In this document: positions 41,141 through 48,898 of the stretch, in pieces
Position numbering within the stretch: the first letter of the stretch is position 1
Layout of the letters: each line of letters begins with the position of its first letter
Source: Streptomyces roseolus
Lineage (GTDB): Bacteria > Actinomycetota > Actinomycetes > Streptomycetales > Streptomycetaceae
Length of the DNA stretch: 51,662 nucleotides
Assembly (NCBI RefSeq): GCF_014649855.1
Contig: NZ_BMTV01000021.1
Span: 1 to 51,662, forward strand
Reading direction: 5' to 3'
Made by a program: the position numbers and the translations under genes
Notes under the pieces: generated by a model
What the model was told of the DNA's origin: nothing
What the model saw: the letters and a program-made list of their open reading frames with translations, nothing else
Database searches by the model: none

Positions 41141-41373
41141 CGGGCCTCTCCCCCTGCCAGGGTCGGCCGGCTCGTCGGTCGGTCGTGCTTCGTACGCTCG
41201 TCCATGACGTCGGTTCCTCCTCGGTCCCTGCGAGGACATCTGCGGTACTGCGGTCTCACATGCTGCTCCCGCGCCCCGAGAGCTTTTGTTCATCCGTCCG
41301 TAACAACGGCCGGAAAACGCAAAAGGACCCGGTGGCGACATCGCCCGGATCCCTGCCCAGGAGAATAGCCCAC

Positions 41374-42192
41374 ATGAGTTCCGAGGCAGAGGGCCGATTT
41401 CACATGATGGATGTTTCCTCGCTCACTTCCGGACCTCGCCGCGCCATGCTGAGGACGGACGACGGCGTCCGGATCGAGGCGGTTCACGAACCCTTCCCCG
41501 CCAGTGTGGCCGACACCGCCGTCGTCGTCGCGCACGGCTTCACCGGCGCCGTCGACCGCCCCGCCGTCCGGCGCGCCGCCCGGGTCCTCGGCCGGCACGC
41601 GGCCGCCGTCGTCACCTTCTCCTTCCGCGGCCACGGCCGGTCCGGCGGCCTCTCCACCCTCGGCGACCGCGAGGTCCTCGACCTCGCCGCCGCCGTCCGC
41701 TGGGCCCGTGAGCTGGGGCACGCGCGCGTGGCGACCGTCGGCTTCTCCATGGGCGGCTCCGTCGTCCTCCGGCAGGCCGCCCTCGACCGCTCCGACCCCG
41801 CCGGGCCCGACGCGGTCGCCGCCGTCTCCGCCCCCGCCCGCTGGTACTACCGGGGCACGGCCCCGATGCGCCGCCTCCACTGGATGGTCACCCGCCCCGT
41901 CGGCCGGCTCGTCGGCCGGTACGGGCTCCGCACCCGCGTCGACGCCCGCCCCTGGGACCCCGAACCGCTCCCGCCCTTCCGGGCCGTCCCCCTGATCGCC
42001 CCCGCGCCGCTGCTCCTCGTCCACGGCGACCGCGACCCCTACTTCCCGCTCGACCACCCGCGGATGCTCGCCGCGGCCGCCCCCGAAGGCGCCCCGGTCG
42101 AACTGTGGCTGGAGCGGGGCATGGGCCACGCCGAGAACGCGGCCGGCGAGGAGCTCCTCGACCGGCTCGGCGCCTGGCTCGTCCGCCGATAG
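41374..42192 (+). CDS. alpha/beta hydrolase
   Basis: A 272-residue alpha/beta hydrolase with oxyanion HGFTG, nucleophile Ser in GFSMGGS, acid Asp in HGDRDPYF and His in GMGHAEN. ATG 41374 has AGGAGA 10 bp upstream. It is divergent from glnR, so its control region contains the glnR promoter. The substrate is unknown; the fold suits esters or lysophospholipid-like substrates. Confidence 0.9.
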   Translation: MSSEAEGRFHMMDVSSLTSGPRRAMLRTDDGVRIEAVHEPFPASVADTAVVVAHGFTGAVDRPAVRRAARVLGRHAAAVVTFSFRGHGRSGGLSTLGDREVLDLAAAVRWARELGHARVATVGFSMGGSVVLRQAALDRSDPAGPDAVAAVSAPARWYYRGTAPMRRLHWMVTRPVGRLVGRYGLRTRVDARPWDPEPLPPFRAVPLIAPAPLLLVHGDRDPYFPLDHPRMLAAAAPEGAPVELWLERGMGHAENAAGEELLDRLGAWLVRR

Positions 42193-42237
42193 CCCATCAT
42201 GGGGAGCGGCGCGCACACGAACGAAGGGAGCGCCGCT

Positions 42238-42492
42238 ATGGCAGCGGGAACCATCCGCTACTGGGCCGCGGCCAAGGCCGCCGCCGGGGTCGCCGAGGAG
42301 CCGTACACCGCCGAGACCCTCGCCGAGGCCCTGGACGCCGCCCGCGCGGACCACCCGGGCGAGCTCGTCCGGGTCCTCCAGCGGTGCTCGTTCCTCGTCG
42401 ACGGCGATCCGGTCGGCACCCGGAGCCATGAGACGGTACGGCTTGCCGAGGGCGGCACGGTCGAGGTGCTCCCCCCGTTCGCAGGAGGGTGA
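42238..42492 (+). CDS. MoaD/ThiS-family sulfur carrier protein
   Basis: An 84-residue beta-grasp protein ending in the diagnostic PPFAGG. The C-terminal Gly is thiocarboxylated and delivers sulfur, for example to molybdopterin or other sulfur pathways. GAAGGGAG precedes ATG 42238. No moeB or moaE is adjacent. A sulfur-metabolism cluster lies about 2.5 kb downstream, which may be relevant. Confidence 0.9.
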   Translation: MAAGTIRYWAAAKAAAGVAEEPYTAETLAEALDAARADHPGELVRVLQRCSFLVDGDPVGTRSHETVRLAEGGTVEVLPPFAGG

Positions 42493-42502
42493 ACCCCACA
42501 GC

Positions 42503-43717
42503 ATGAGCAATGACCAGCGGTACGGCGGCGCGCCGCACGACCCGAACGCGTACGACCCCTCGATCACCCAGACCTGGGAGGGCCAGACCTGGGACACCGC
42601 GTACCAGCCGGCGGTCCGCCCCGAGGACGCGGCGCACGGCCATCCGGGCACGCAGGCGCAGCAGCCGTACGGGCACCCGCAGGAGTCCTACGGCGGGCAG
42701 GAGAGCCACGGCGGGCAGGCGTACGCCCCGTACGCGCAGCCGGAACCGTACGGCCGGCCGGAACCGTACGCGCAGCCGGAACAGCAGTACGCGTCGCAGC
42801 AGTACGCGCAGCCCGAGCCCTACGCGCAGCCGTACGGCCGGCCGGAGCCGTACGCGCAGCCCGAGCCCTACGCGCAGCCCGCGCCCGCCCCGGTACCCGC
42901 CCCCGTCGACGAGGCGGCGGCGCCCGCGTACTCCTCGCCCACCACCTCCGGGAACACCCGGATCACCGACGCGCAGCGCGCCCGCGCCGAGGGCCGGTCG
43001 CCGATCATCGAGCCCGGGATGCGGCCCGCCGCGCTGACCGCCGTCCTCGGACTGCTGCTCGCCGGCGGCGCCGCGCTCGGCACCTACGGGCTCCTGCTGC
43101 CGCTGGTCGCGCTCCAGGCACTGACCGCCGCCGGCTGGTTCCGGCTCAACGGCATGTGGCCGGCCCGGCAGGGCATCGCGCTCGCCTTCCTCGGCGGAGC
43201 CGTCGCCGACGCCGCCCTCCTCGCCACGGGCCGCGAGCACGCCGCCCCCGCCCTCCTCGGCACCCTCGGCGTCTGGGTGCTGCTCTGCCTCGTCCTCCAG
43301 CTGCGCAGCCACGCCGAACCCGACGAGCGGATGTACGGCCTCATGGCCACCGTCACCTCGGCGGCGCTGACCGTCCTCGCCGCCGGGCACCTCGGCGCCG
43401 AGCCGGCCGCGGTCACCGCCGGCGCGGTCGCGGTCGGCGCGACCGTCCTGGCCCGCGCGCTCCCGCTGCCCGGCCCGGTCTCGCTCGTCGTCTCGCTCCT
43501 CGCCGGCGCCGGCGCGGGCATCGCCGCCGGCACCCTGAACGGCATGGGCGCCTCCGGGGCGCTCCTCGGCCTCGCCGCCGGCGTCTGCGCCCTCGTCGGC
43601 CTGCGGGTGGCCAGCTACGACTACCCGTCGCGCTTCGTGCACATGACCGCCGGGGTGGCCCTGCCGCTGACGGCCGCCGCGCCCGCCGTGTACCTTCTCG
43701 GCCGCGCCCTGGTCTGA
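42503..43717 (+). CDS. membrane protein with Tyr/Pro/Gln repeat N terminus
   Basis: A 404-residue protein. Residues 1-150 are low-complexity cytoplasmic sequence with repeats of YAQPEPYGRPEP type. Seven or more hydrophobic segments follow (from LTAVLGLLLAGGAALGTYGL to LPLTAAAPAVYLLG). It starts 10 bp after the MoaD-like stop, so they are probably co-transcribed. I do not recognise a functional family. Similar Tyr/Pro tails in actinobacteria can mediate protein-protein contacts, but that is only suggestive. Confidence 0.82.
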   Translation: MSNDQRYGGAPHDPNAYDPSITQTWEGQTWDTAYQPAVRPEDAAHGHPGTQAQQPYGHPQESYGGQESHGGQAYAPYAQPEPYGRPEPYAQPEQQYASQQYAQPEPYAQPYGRPEPYAQPEPYAQPAPAPVPAPVDEAAAPAYSSPTTSGNTRITDAQRARAEGRSPIIEPGMRPAALTAVLGLLLAGGAALGTYGLLLPLVALQALTAAGWFRLNGMWPARQGIALAFLGGAVADAALLATGREHAAPALLGTLGVWVLLCLVLQLRSHAEPDERMYGLMATVTSAALTVLAAGHLGAEPAAVTAGAVAVGATVLARALPLPGPVSLVVSLLAGAGAGIAAGTLNGMGASGALLGLAAGVCALVGLRVASYDYPSRFVHMTAGVALPLTAAAPAVYLLGRALV

Positions 43718-43753
43718 CCGACGCACGGCCCGCCCGGGGCGCCCGGGAACCGT

Positions 43754-43793
43754 CCGGCCCCCCGACACGTCGATCTTCGTGTCGGGGGGCCGG
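43754..43793 (+). terminator. terminator after repeat-rich membrane protein
   Basis: CCGGCCCCCCGACACG (43754-43769) pairs perfectly with 43778-43793 around TCGATCTT. This is a 16-bp stem downstream of the stop at 43717. Confidence 0.85.
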
Positions 43794-43843
43794 CACGCAT
43801 CACCGGCACACTGACGAACTGGCGACGGGGGAAGAGACAAGCC

Positions 43844-44530
43844 ATGCGAGCACTGCGGATCCTGCTGGTCGTGGCCGTCGTGCTGGGCGGAATCCTGCTG
43901 GGCACCGACCGGCTCGCCGCCACCTGGGCCGAGTCGGAGGTCGCCGGGCGCGCCTCGCTCGCCGGCGGCGGGACCGAGTCGGTCGAGGTCGACATCAAGG
44001 GCTTCCCCTTCCTCACCCAGGCCGCCGACAAGCGCTTCGGCGAGGTCGAGGTGGTCGCGCGGGGCGTCCGCACCCAGGCCGGCGGCAAGCCCGTCCGGAT
44101 CGGCGAGCTCACCGTCGACCTGCGGGACGTGACGGTCACCGGCGACTGGAGCGGCTACCGCGCCGGCGAGGCGACCGGCACCGCGCTCATCTCCTACGCG
44201 GACCTGGTCGAGGCCTCGGAGCGGGCCACGGCCATGGAGTACGGCGGCCCCGGCAAGGTGAAGGTGACGGGCAGCGTCGAGGTCCTGGGCCGCAAGGTCA
44301 CCCGTACCGTCGTCTCCTCCGTCACGCTGGTGGGCGGCGACACCATCAAGGTCCGCGCCGACGAGGTGCCCGGCGGCGGCATCCCGCTCCTGGAGGACCT
44401 GGTCCGCGAGCGCACCGACTTCGAGCGCCCGATCGGCCGCGTCGCCGGCATGCGGGTCACGAAGGTGGAACCGCGCCCCGAGGGGCTCGCGGTGACGGTG
44501 CACGGCCGGGACGTCGCGATCGCGGGCTGA
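43844..44530 (+). CDS. DUF2993 / LmeA-like lipid-binding protein
   Basis: A 228-residue protein with an N-terminal membrane anchor or signal (RILLVVAVVLGGILLGTD) and a DUF2993 domain (VDIKGFPFLTQAADKRFGEVEV, ELTVDLRDVTV, GMRVTKVEPRPEGLAVTVHG). The mycobacterial relative LmeA binds phospholipids and supports mannan elongation. It is a monocistronic gene between two hairpins. Function here is inferred from the family. Confidence 0.88.
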   Translation: MRALRILLVVAVVLGGILLGTDRLAATWAESEVAGRASLAGGGTESVEVDIKGFPFLTQAADKRFGEVEVVARGVRTQAGGKPVRIGELTVDLRDVTVTGDWSGYRAGEATGTALISYADLVEASERATAMEYGGPGKVKVTGSVEVLGRKVTRTVVSSVTLVGGDTIKVRADEVPGGGIPLLEDLVRERTDFERPIGRVAGMRVTKVEPRPEGLAVTVHGRDVAIAG

Positions 44531-44560
44531 TCCGCGGGCGTCGCGACGAAGGACCGGAGG

Positions 44561-44642
44561 GCCGCCGGAAGCCGAGGGCGGCCCGGAAGCCGGCGGCAGG
44601 CCCCGGAAGACCGGCGGTGGGCCGCCGAAAGGGCCCGCCGCG
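44561..44642. repeat. 20-bp imperfect tandem repeat, four units
   Basis: Units start at 44561, 44581, 44601 and 44621. The shared core is CCGGAAG(C/A)CCGGCGG-like, with the last unit degenerate. It lies just after the LmeA-like stop in non-coding DNA. Function unknown. Confidence 0.6.
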
Positions 44643-44664
44643 GCCCGTCCTCCACATACTGAGA

Positions 44665-44701
44665 CGCCCGGGTCCGATCCGTAGAAGCACGGGCCCGGGC
44701 G
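44665..44701 (+). terminator. hairpin after LmeA-like gene
   Basis: CGCCCGGGTCC (44665-44675) pairs with GGGCCCGGGCG (44691-44701), with one G-U wobble. It separates the upstream gene from the sulfur promoter. Confidence 0.6.
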
Positions 44702-44786
44702 CCGGTCCACCGCCCCTCGGGACCCCCTCGCGACCCCCCTCCCATCTCACTCTCCGGATGATCGCGTCTCACGATACGACACGCCG

Positions 44787-44816
44787 GTGACACGGTCGCC
44801 TGTCCGTCCCTACGAT
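44787..44816 (+). promoter_or_regulatory. promoter of the sulfur leader peptide
   Basis: GTGACA (44787-44792) and TACGAT (44811-44816) are separated by 18 bp, a good housekeeping sigma pair. Transcription should start about 44823-44824, which is the ATG of the leader peptide, so the mRNA is probably leaderless. Confidence 0.75.
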
Positions 44817-44823
44817 CGACGGC

Positions 44824-44904
44824 ATGAAGCGACAGGCGGAACTCACGAAGCGGCGGGCAGTAGACCTGTGCCGCATCGCCGCCATGCTCTGTCGCTCCGT
44901 CTGA
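44824..44904 (+). CDS. cysteine-containing leader peptide, likely attenuator
   Basis: A 26-residue frame, ATG 44824 to TGA 44904. It contains the family hallmark LTKRRAVDLCRIAAMLCRS with Cys at positions 16 and 23 (codons TGC and TGT). I know this conserved peptide class upstream of sulfur-assimilation genes in Streptomyces. It sits 168 bp before the rhodanese start. Ribosome stalling at Cys codons when cysteine is scarce would switch the downstream RNA. A G+C-rich hairpin begins right after its stop (about 44907-44925). The stalling mechanism is inferred from analogous actinobacterial attenuators. Confidence 0.85.
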   Translation: MKRQAELTKRRAVDLCRIAAMLCRSV

Positions 44905-45071
44905 GCGGGACGCGCTCCGCGCCCGTATTCCCCACGGTCCGCCGACCCCCGAGGTCGAGGCCGCACCGCGCAGCACGACGCCGTCGGGCGCAACCCCACC
45001 CGACGCGCACCCGCACATGCAGCACCACCCCCGCACCACACCGCCGCACACTGCCCCGGAGGAGAACAGAC
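44905..45071 (+). promoter_or_regulatory. candidate attenuator leader before cysA
   Basis: The 167-nt leader between peptide stop and rhodanese start begins with GGGACGCGCTCCGCGCCC, which can fold back on itself, and ends with GGAGGAGAAC, the ribosome site of the rhodanese. I could not define competing terminator and antiterminator pairings by eye. Confidence 0.45.
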
Positions 45072-45917
45072 ATGGCTCGCAGCGACGTACTGGTCGACGC
45101 GGACTGGGTCGAGGCCAACCTCGACAACCCGGCCGTCGCGATCGTCGAGGTCGACGAGGACACCGCCGCCTACGACAAGAACCACATCCGCAACGCCATC
45201 CGGATCGACTGGACCAAGGACCTCCAGGACCCGGTCCGCCGTGACTTCATCGACCAGGAGGGCTTCGAGAAGCTCCTCTCGGCCAAGGGCATCGCCAACG
45301 ACACCACGGTCGTCCTCTACGGCGGCAACAACAACTGGTTCGCCTCGTACGCCTACTGGTACTTCAAGCTGTACGGCCACCAGGACGTCAAGCTCCTCGA
45401 CGGCGGCCGCAAGAAGTGGGAGCTCGACTCCCGCGACCTCGTCGACGGCTCCGAGGTCCCGAACCGCCCGGCCACCGAGTACAAGGCCCAGGCCCAGGAC
45501 CTCTCCATCCGCGCCTTCCGCGACGACGTCGTGGCCGCCATCGGCACCCAGAACCTGGTCGACGTCCGCTCGCCCGACGAGTTCTCCGGCAAGCTGCTCG
45601 CCCCGGCCCACCTCCCGCAGGAGCAGTCGCAGCGCCCGGGCCACGTCCCGTCCGCCCGCAACATCCCCTGGTCGAAGAACGCCAACGACGACGGCACCTT
45701 CAAGTCCGACGAGGACCTGAAGGCCCTCTACGAGGCCGAGCAGGTCGACCTGGCGAAGGACACCGTCGCCTACTGCCGCATCGGCGAGCGTTCCGCCCTC
45801 ACCTGGTTCGTCCTGCACGAGCTCCTCGAGGTCCCGAACGTCAAGAACTACGACGGCTCGTGGACCGAGTACGGCTCCCTCGTCGGCGTGCCGATCGAGC
45901 TCGGCGCCAACAAGTAG
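45072..45917 (+). CDS. cysA: thiosulfate sulfurtransferase (rhodanese)
   Basis: A 281-residue two-domain rhodanese. The inactive N domain begins SDVLVDADWVEANL, and the active C domain has the loop AYCRIGERSALTW with catalytic Cys235. CRIGERS is typical of the CysA/SseA group. It moves sulfane sulfur to cyanide or a protein acceptor. It lies behind the Cys leader peptide and 47 bp before the DUF1416 gene. In mycobacteria the same pair is cysA2-sseC2, from memory. Confidence 0.94.
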   Translation: MARSDVLVDADWVEANLDNPAVAIVEVDEDTAAYDKNHIRNAIRIDWTKDLQDPVRRDFIDQEGFEKLLSAKGIANDTTVVLYGGNNNWFASYAYWYFKLYGHQDVKLLDGGRKKWELDSRDLVDGSEVPNRPATEYKAQAQDLSIRAFRDDVVAAIGTQNLVDVRSPDEFSGKLLAPAHLPQEQSQRPGHVPSARNIPWSKNANDDGTFKSDEDLKALYEAEQVDLAKDTVAYCRIGERSALTWFVLHELLEVPNVKNYDGSWTEYGSLVGVPIELGANK

Positions 45918-45964
45918 GACCGGGTCGCGCGACCTTCCCTCCCCTCTAGGACAGGACAGAGAAC

Positions 45965-46255
45965 ATGTGTGGAGCACCGATCGGCGGCCCCGACGTCAGC
46001 ACCCTCAAGCCCGGTGAGACGGCCATCCAGGGCCAGGTGACCAAGGACGGCGAGCCCGTCACCGGTTACGTCCGCCTCCTGGACGCCTCCGGCGAGTTCA
46101 CGGCCGAGGTCCCCACCTCCGCCACCGGCCAGTTCCGCTTCTACGCGGCCACCGGCGAGTGGACCCTCCGCGCCCTCGTCCCCGGCGCCCAGGCCGACCG
46201 CAAGGTCGTCGTCACCGAGACGGGCAGCCTGACGGACGTGGCCATCGCGGTCTGA
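45965..46255 (+). CDS. sseC: DUF1416 / SseC-like protein
   Basis: A 96-residue protein with the family start MCGAPIGGPDVS and a beta-sandwich-like body (ETAIQGQVTKDGEPVTGYVR, GQFRFYAATGEWTLRALVPG). Cys2 is conserved in the family as I recall and could carry sulfur. It is always next to a CysA-type rhodanese, so a sulfur-transfer partner is likely. The symbol follows the mycobacterial name. Confidence 0.88.
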   Translation: MCGAPIGGPDVSTLKPGETAIQGQVTKDGEPVTGYVRLLDASGEFTAEVPTSATGQFRFYAATGEWTLRALVPGAQADRKVVVTETGSLTDVAIAV

Positions 46256-46278
46256 CCCGTCACACCACAGACGGCCGG

Positions 46279-46330
46279 AGGGCCGTGCCTCTCGGGGGTT
46301 GGACGCTGCCGAGCAACGAGGCACGGCCCT
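46279..46330 (+). terminator. structured 13-bp stem after sseC
   Basis: AGGGCCGTGCCTC (46279-46291) pairs perfectly with GAGGCACGGCCCT (46318-46330). The 26-nt loop holds a further TCGG/CCGA pairing, and TT follows. It probably ends the sulfur operon, and it lies 55 bp before the TnpB-like gene. Confidence 0.7.
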
Positions 46331-46384
46331 TCGTGCCGTTTCCTGTCCGGGGATTCGGCCGAGCGTGCGGCATCCGGGCTGAGA

Positions 46385-48154
46385 ATGCTCTCTCTCCCGC
46401 GTGTGGTCACCCCGGCCGGGGCGCTGACCGTGCGGACGAGGCTGCGGTTGTCCGACCGTGACGCAGTGATCCTTCGTGAGCTCGCGGAGTGTCTTTCCCG
46501 GCTCGCTGCCCGCGATCTGGCCGAGCGGGTGGCCCTGGGCGATCGGCACACCGTCGCTGACTTCGCCCGTCGCAAACGCGAGCTGACGGCCCTCACGTCC
46601 TCCCGGTGGGCGGGCACGATCACTCGCGGTTCGAACGACCAATGGGAGCTGGCCCGACGGGCGCAGGCGGCCCACATCAAGCAGCTCGCCGCCGAGATCA
46701 AGGCGATCGAGCAGCGGCTCTCCACGCCGGTCGGCGGGCGCGACGAAGCCACACGCGCCAAGGGCTATCCGACGCGGCGCGTGCGGGCTGCCAAGCAGCA
46801 GCGCCTCCAGATCCTTCGGGCGCGAGCGGCCGAGGTCGCCGCTGACGCCTCGGCGGGGCGGGTGCACGTCGTACGCGGGAGCAAGGCTCTCCTGCGCGAC
46901 CGCCTGCATCTGGACCGATCAGGGCGGTCGTTGGAGGAGTGGCGGGACCGCTGGTGGGAGGCGCGGAACCGGATCGAGGCCGACGGCGAGGCCGGGAAGA
47001 CCTACGGGAACCAGTCCCTGAGGGTCGGACCGGACGGCGCCGTCGTGGTGAAGCTTCCACCGACGCTTGCCGAGCGACACCGGGAGCACTGCGACCGCTT
47101 CGGCCGTTACACCCTGGACGCCCGCTGTCGGTTCGCCTACCGGGCAGAGGAGTGGCGGGCGCAGGTCGAGGCGCACCGGGCGGTCGGCTACACCGTCCGG
47201 TTCGAGGGTGGCCGCTGTTATCTGGCCGCTTCGTTCACCCCGGCGGAAGCCCGTCCGCCGATGGGTTCGAACGACGAGTCGCCGATGGCGTCGGCGCTGT
47301 CCGGCGGGGTGCTGGGGATCGACCAGAACGTGGACCACCTTGCCGTCTGGCGTCTGGACGCGCACGGGAACCCGGTGGGGCGGCCGAGCCGGCTCGACGC
47401 CGTTCAGCACGGCACGGCGTCTCGTCGCGATGCGCGGGTGAGGCACCTGTGCAGCGAACTCATCAGGCTGGCCAGGAGGACCGGTGCGACAGCCCTGGTC
47501 GTCGAAGACCTGGCGTTCGGCGCCGGCCGGGAGCGTTGTGGATGGTCAGGACGGGCCGGGCGGCGTTTCCGTTCGTCTGTGGCAGGCATTCCGTACGGGC
47601 GTTTCCTGTCCCGGCTCGTGGTGATGGCCCATCGGGCCGACCTTGTGGTGATCGCGGTGGATCCCGCGTACACCACTCGGTGGGGCGCGCAGCACTGGCG
47701 GCGGAGTACGAGTACGACACGAGTGAAGACGTCCCGGCACGAGGCTTCGGCCATCGTGATCGGGAGGCGCGGCCAGGGGCTGGGCGCGCGGCGCAGGGCA
47801 GAGAAGGCCGTACCCCGCGGGAAGACGGAAGAGGCCGGGCGGTCGCGCGTCGATGCGCACTGCCGGGCCGGCACGGAGACCCATCGCCCGGCCGCGTACG
47901 ACAGCGGTCCCGGTTCCCTTCGCGCGCAGAGGACCGCCGACGGTCCGGAGGACGGCGCACGGGATGCGCCCCGCCGACGGACGCCGACAGCGCTCCAGGC
48001 CGCCCAGCACCGTTCGGGGCAGCCCGCCGGGAACACGTCCGTTCCGGTGCCGAGGGACGGTTGGACGCCATCACCAGGGTCTGTCCGGGAGCAGGGGGCC
48101 GGTCGTAGGCTGGAGGGGTGTACGCACGGCGTCGGCGTGTCTACTTCTGGATGA
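46385..48154 (+). CDS. TnpB-like protein with altered RuvC and zinc-finger residues
   Basis: A 589-residue protein of the TnpB-related group common in Streptomyces. Residues 98-155 are a basic coiled-coil-like region. RuvC-I Asp313 (GVLGIDQNVDHLAV) and RuvC-II Glu374 (ALVVEDLAFG) are present. The third site, where TnpB has Asp, reads SRHEASAIVIGRRG with His452, and the Cys pairs of the zinc finger are replaced (YTTRWGAQHW). A basic disordered tail follows. It overlaps the DUF3099 start by 37 bp. No TnpA and no IS ends are seen. It may be a domesticated RNA-guided protein or an inactive relic; the start codon is tentative. Confidence 0.8.
   Translation: MLSLPRVVTPAGALTVRTRLRLSDRDAVILRELAECLSRLAARDLAERVALGDRHTVADFARRKRELTALTSSRWAGTITRGSNDQWELARRAQAAHIKQLAAEIKAIEQRLSTPVGGRDEATRAKGYPTRRVRAAKQQRLQILRARAAEVAADASAGRVHVVRGSKALLRDRLHLDRSGRSLEEWRDRWWEARNRIEADGEAGKTYGNQSLRVGPDGAVVVKLPPTLAERHREHCDRFGRYTLDARCRFAYRAEEWRAQVEAHRAVGYTVRFEGGRCYLAASFTPAEARPPMGSNDESPMASALSGGVLGIDQNVDHLAVWRLDAHGNPVGRPSRLDAVQHGTASRRDARVRHLCSELIRLARRTGATALVVEDLAFGAGRERCGWSGRAGRRFRSSVAGIPYGRFLSRLVVMAHRADLVVIAVDPAYTTRWGAQHWRRSTSTTRVKTSRHEASAIVIGRRGQGLGARRRAEKAVPRGKTEEAGRSRVDAHCRAGTETHRPAAYDSGPGSLRAQRTADGPEDGARDAPRRRTPTALQAAQHRSGQPAGNTSVPVPRDGWTPSPGSVREQGAGRRLEGCTHGVGVSTSG
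48106..48111 (+). promoter_or_regulatory. -10 element of DUF3099 gene, leaderless
   Basis: TAGGCT at 48106-48111 is a typical Streptomyces -10. Transcription would start at or next to the GTG at 48118. No clear -35 is seen. The promoter lies inside the 3' end of the TnpB-like gene. Confidence 0.6.
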
Positions 48155-48381
48155 TGGGCGCCTGCCTGCTGCTCTTCGTGGGCGCCTGGGCCGTCGTGCG
48201 CCTGTTCTCCATGCCGGTGGCCATCGGGATGTGCGTGGTCGCCATGGTCATTCCGCCGGTCGCGGCGATGGTGGCGAACCGGCGGGGGCCGGAGGACCGG
48301 TGGTGGGACGATCCGTCCGGGGATCCGCAGTCGGACGAGTGGTGGGACGAGCTCGACGGCAGGAGGCGCCGGGACCGGTAG
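48118..48381 (+). CDS. DUF3099 small membrane protein
   Basis: An 87-residue protein: basic start YARRRRVYF, two transmembrane helices (about residues 9-28 and 31-50), then an acidic Trp-rich tail with RWWDDPSGDPQSDEWWDELD. This is the DUF3099 family of actinobacteria, of unknown function. The GTG at 48118 has GGAGGG touching it, too close for a ribosome site, which supports leaderless translation from the TAGGCT promoter. Confidence 0.88.
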   Translation: MYARRRRVYFWMMGACLLLFVGAWAVVRLFSMPVAIGMCVVAMVIPPVAAMVANRRGPEDRWWDDPSGDPQSDEWWDELDGRRRRDR

Positions 48382-48399
48382 GGCCGGATCGGCCCCGGG

Positions 48400-48762
48400 T
48401 CAGTAGACGAGGGCCTGGGCGCCGTCGGCCGTCGCTTCCTGGACGAAGACCTGCGCGCCGGCGATGCGGACGCCCGGCAGGACGTCCTGCTCGGTGATCT
48501 CGCGGCGGGCCGCGCACTGGGTGCACAGGGTGATCCGGCCGGTCGCCAGGATCGAGTCGACGAGGTCCGGCAGCGGGGCGGCGTGCGGCAGTTCGAACTC
48601 GGCCGCCTTGCCCGGGAGGGCGAACCACGAGGACTCGCCGGTCAGCCACAGCGACACGTCGACGCCGCTGGCGACGGCGACGGCCGCCACGGTGAAGGCC
48701 TGGGAGCAGCGTTCCGGGGCGTCGGCCCCGGTGGTCACCTTGATCACGAGCTTCTTCGCCAT
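48400..48762 (-). CDS. DsrE-family protein
   Basis: A 120-residue DsrE/DsrF-like protein (KLVIKVTTGADAPERCSQAF start, GVDVSLWLTGESSWFALPG). A CxxC pair, LCTQCAARREI, near residue 83 could carry sulfur or bind metal. ATG 48762 has TACAGT 7 bp upstream on the minus strand, again suggesting a leaderless mRNA. It converges with DUF3099. A sulfur-relay role is possible given the nearby cysA-sseC. Confidence 0.87.
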   Translation of the reverse strand: MAKKLVIKVTTGADAPERCSQAFTVAAVAVASGVDVSLWLTGESSWFALPGKAAEFELPHAAPLPDLVDSILATGRITLCTQCAARREITEQDVLPGVRIAGAQVFVQEATADGAQALVY

Positions 48763-48898
48763 GGACCGAACTGTAGTGCCGGGTCCGTCCCGGTGCTTGA
48801 TCGCCGGGGAGACCCACCTCACCGCGTGGGCCGGGCCCCCGCCCACTAAGCTGGGATCCGGTCCGTTCCGCCTTCACCGCTCAGCCGAGGAGCACCCC

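Larger units (their letters stand above)
44531..44786. other. non-coding region before the sulfur locus
   Basis: This 256-bp stretch holds a 20-bp imperfect tandem repeat (44561-44642) and a hairpin (44665-44701) that probably ends the LmeA-like transcript. No gene is supported here. Confidence 0.6.

Noticed and set aside
41297..41320. Possible GlnR box upstream of glnR (GTAAC ... GGAAAAC)
   Set aside because: The spacing and second half do not fit the consensus well, and I cannot support autoregulation from it.
46256..48400. Insertion sequence ends or target duplication around the TnpB-like gene
   Set aside because: I found no matching terminal repeats or short direct duplications flanking it by eye, so it is listed only as a gene.
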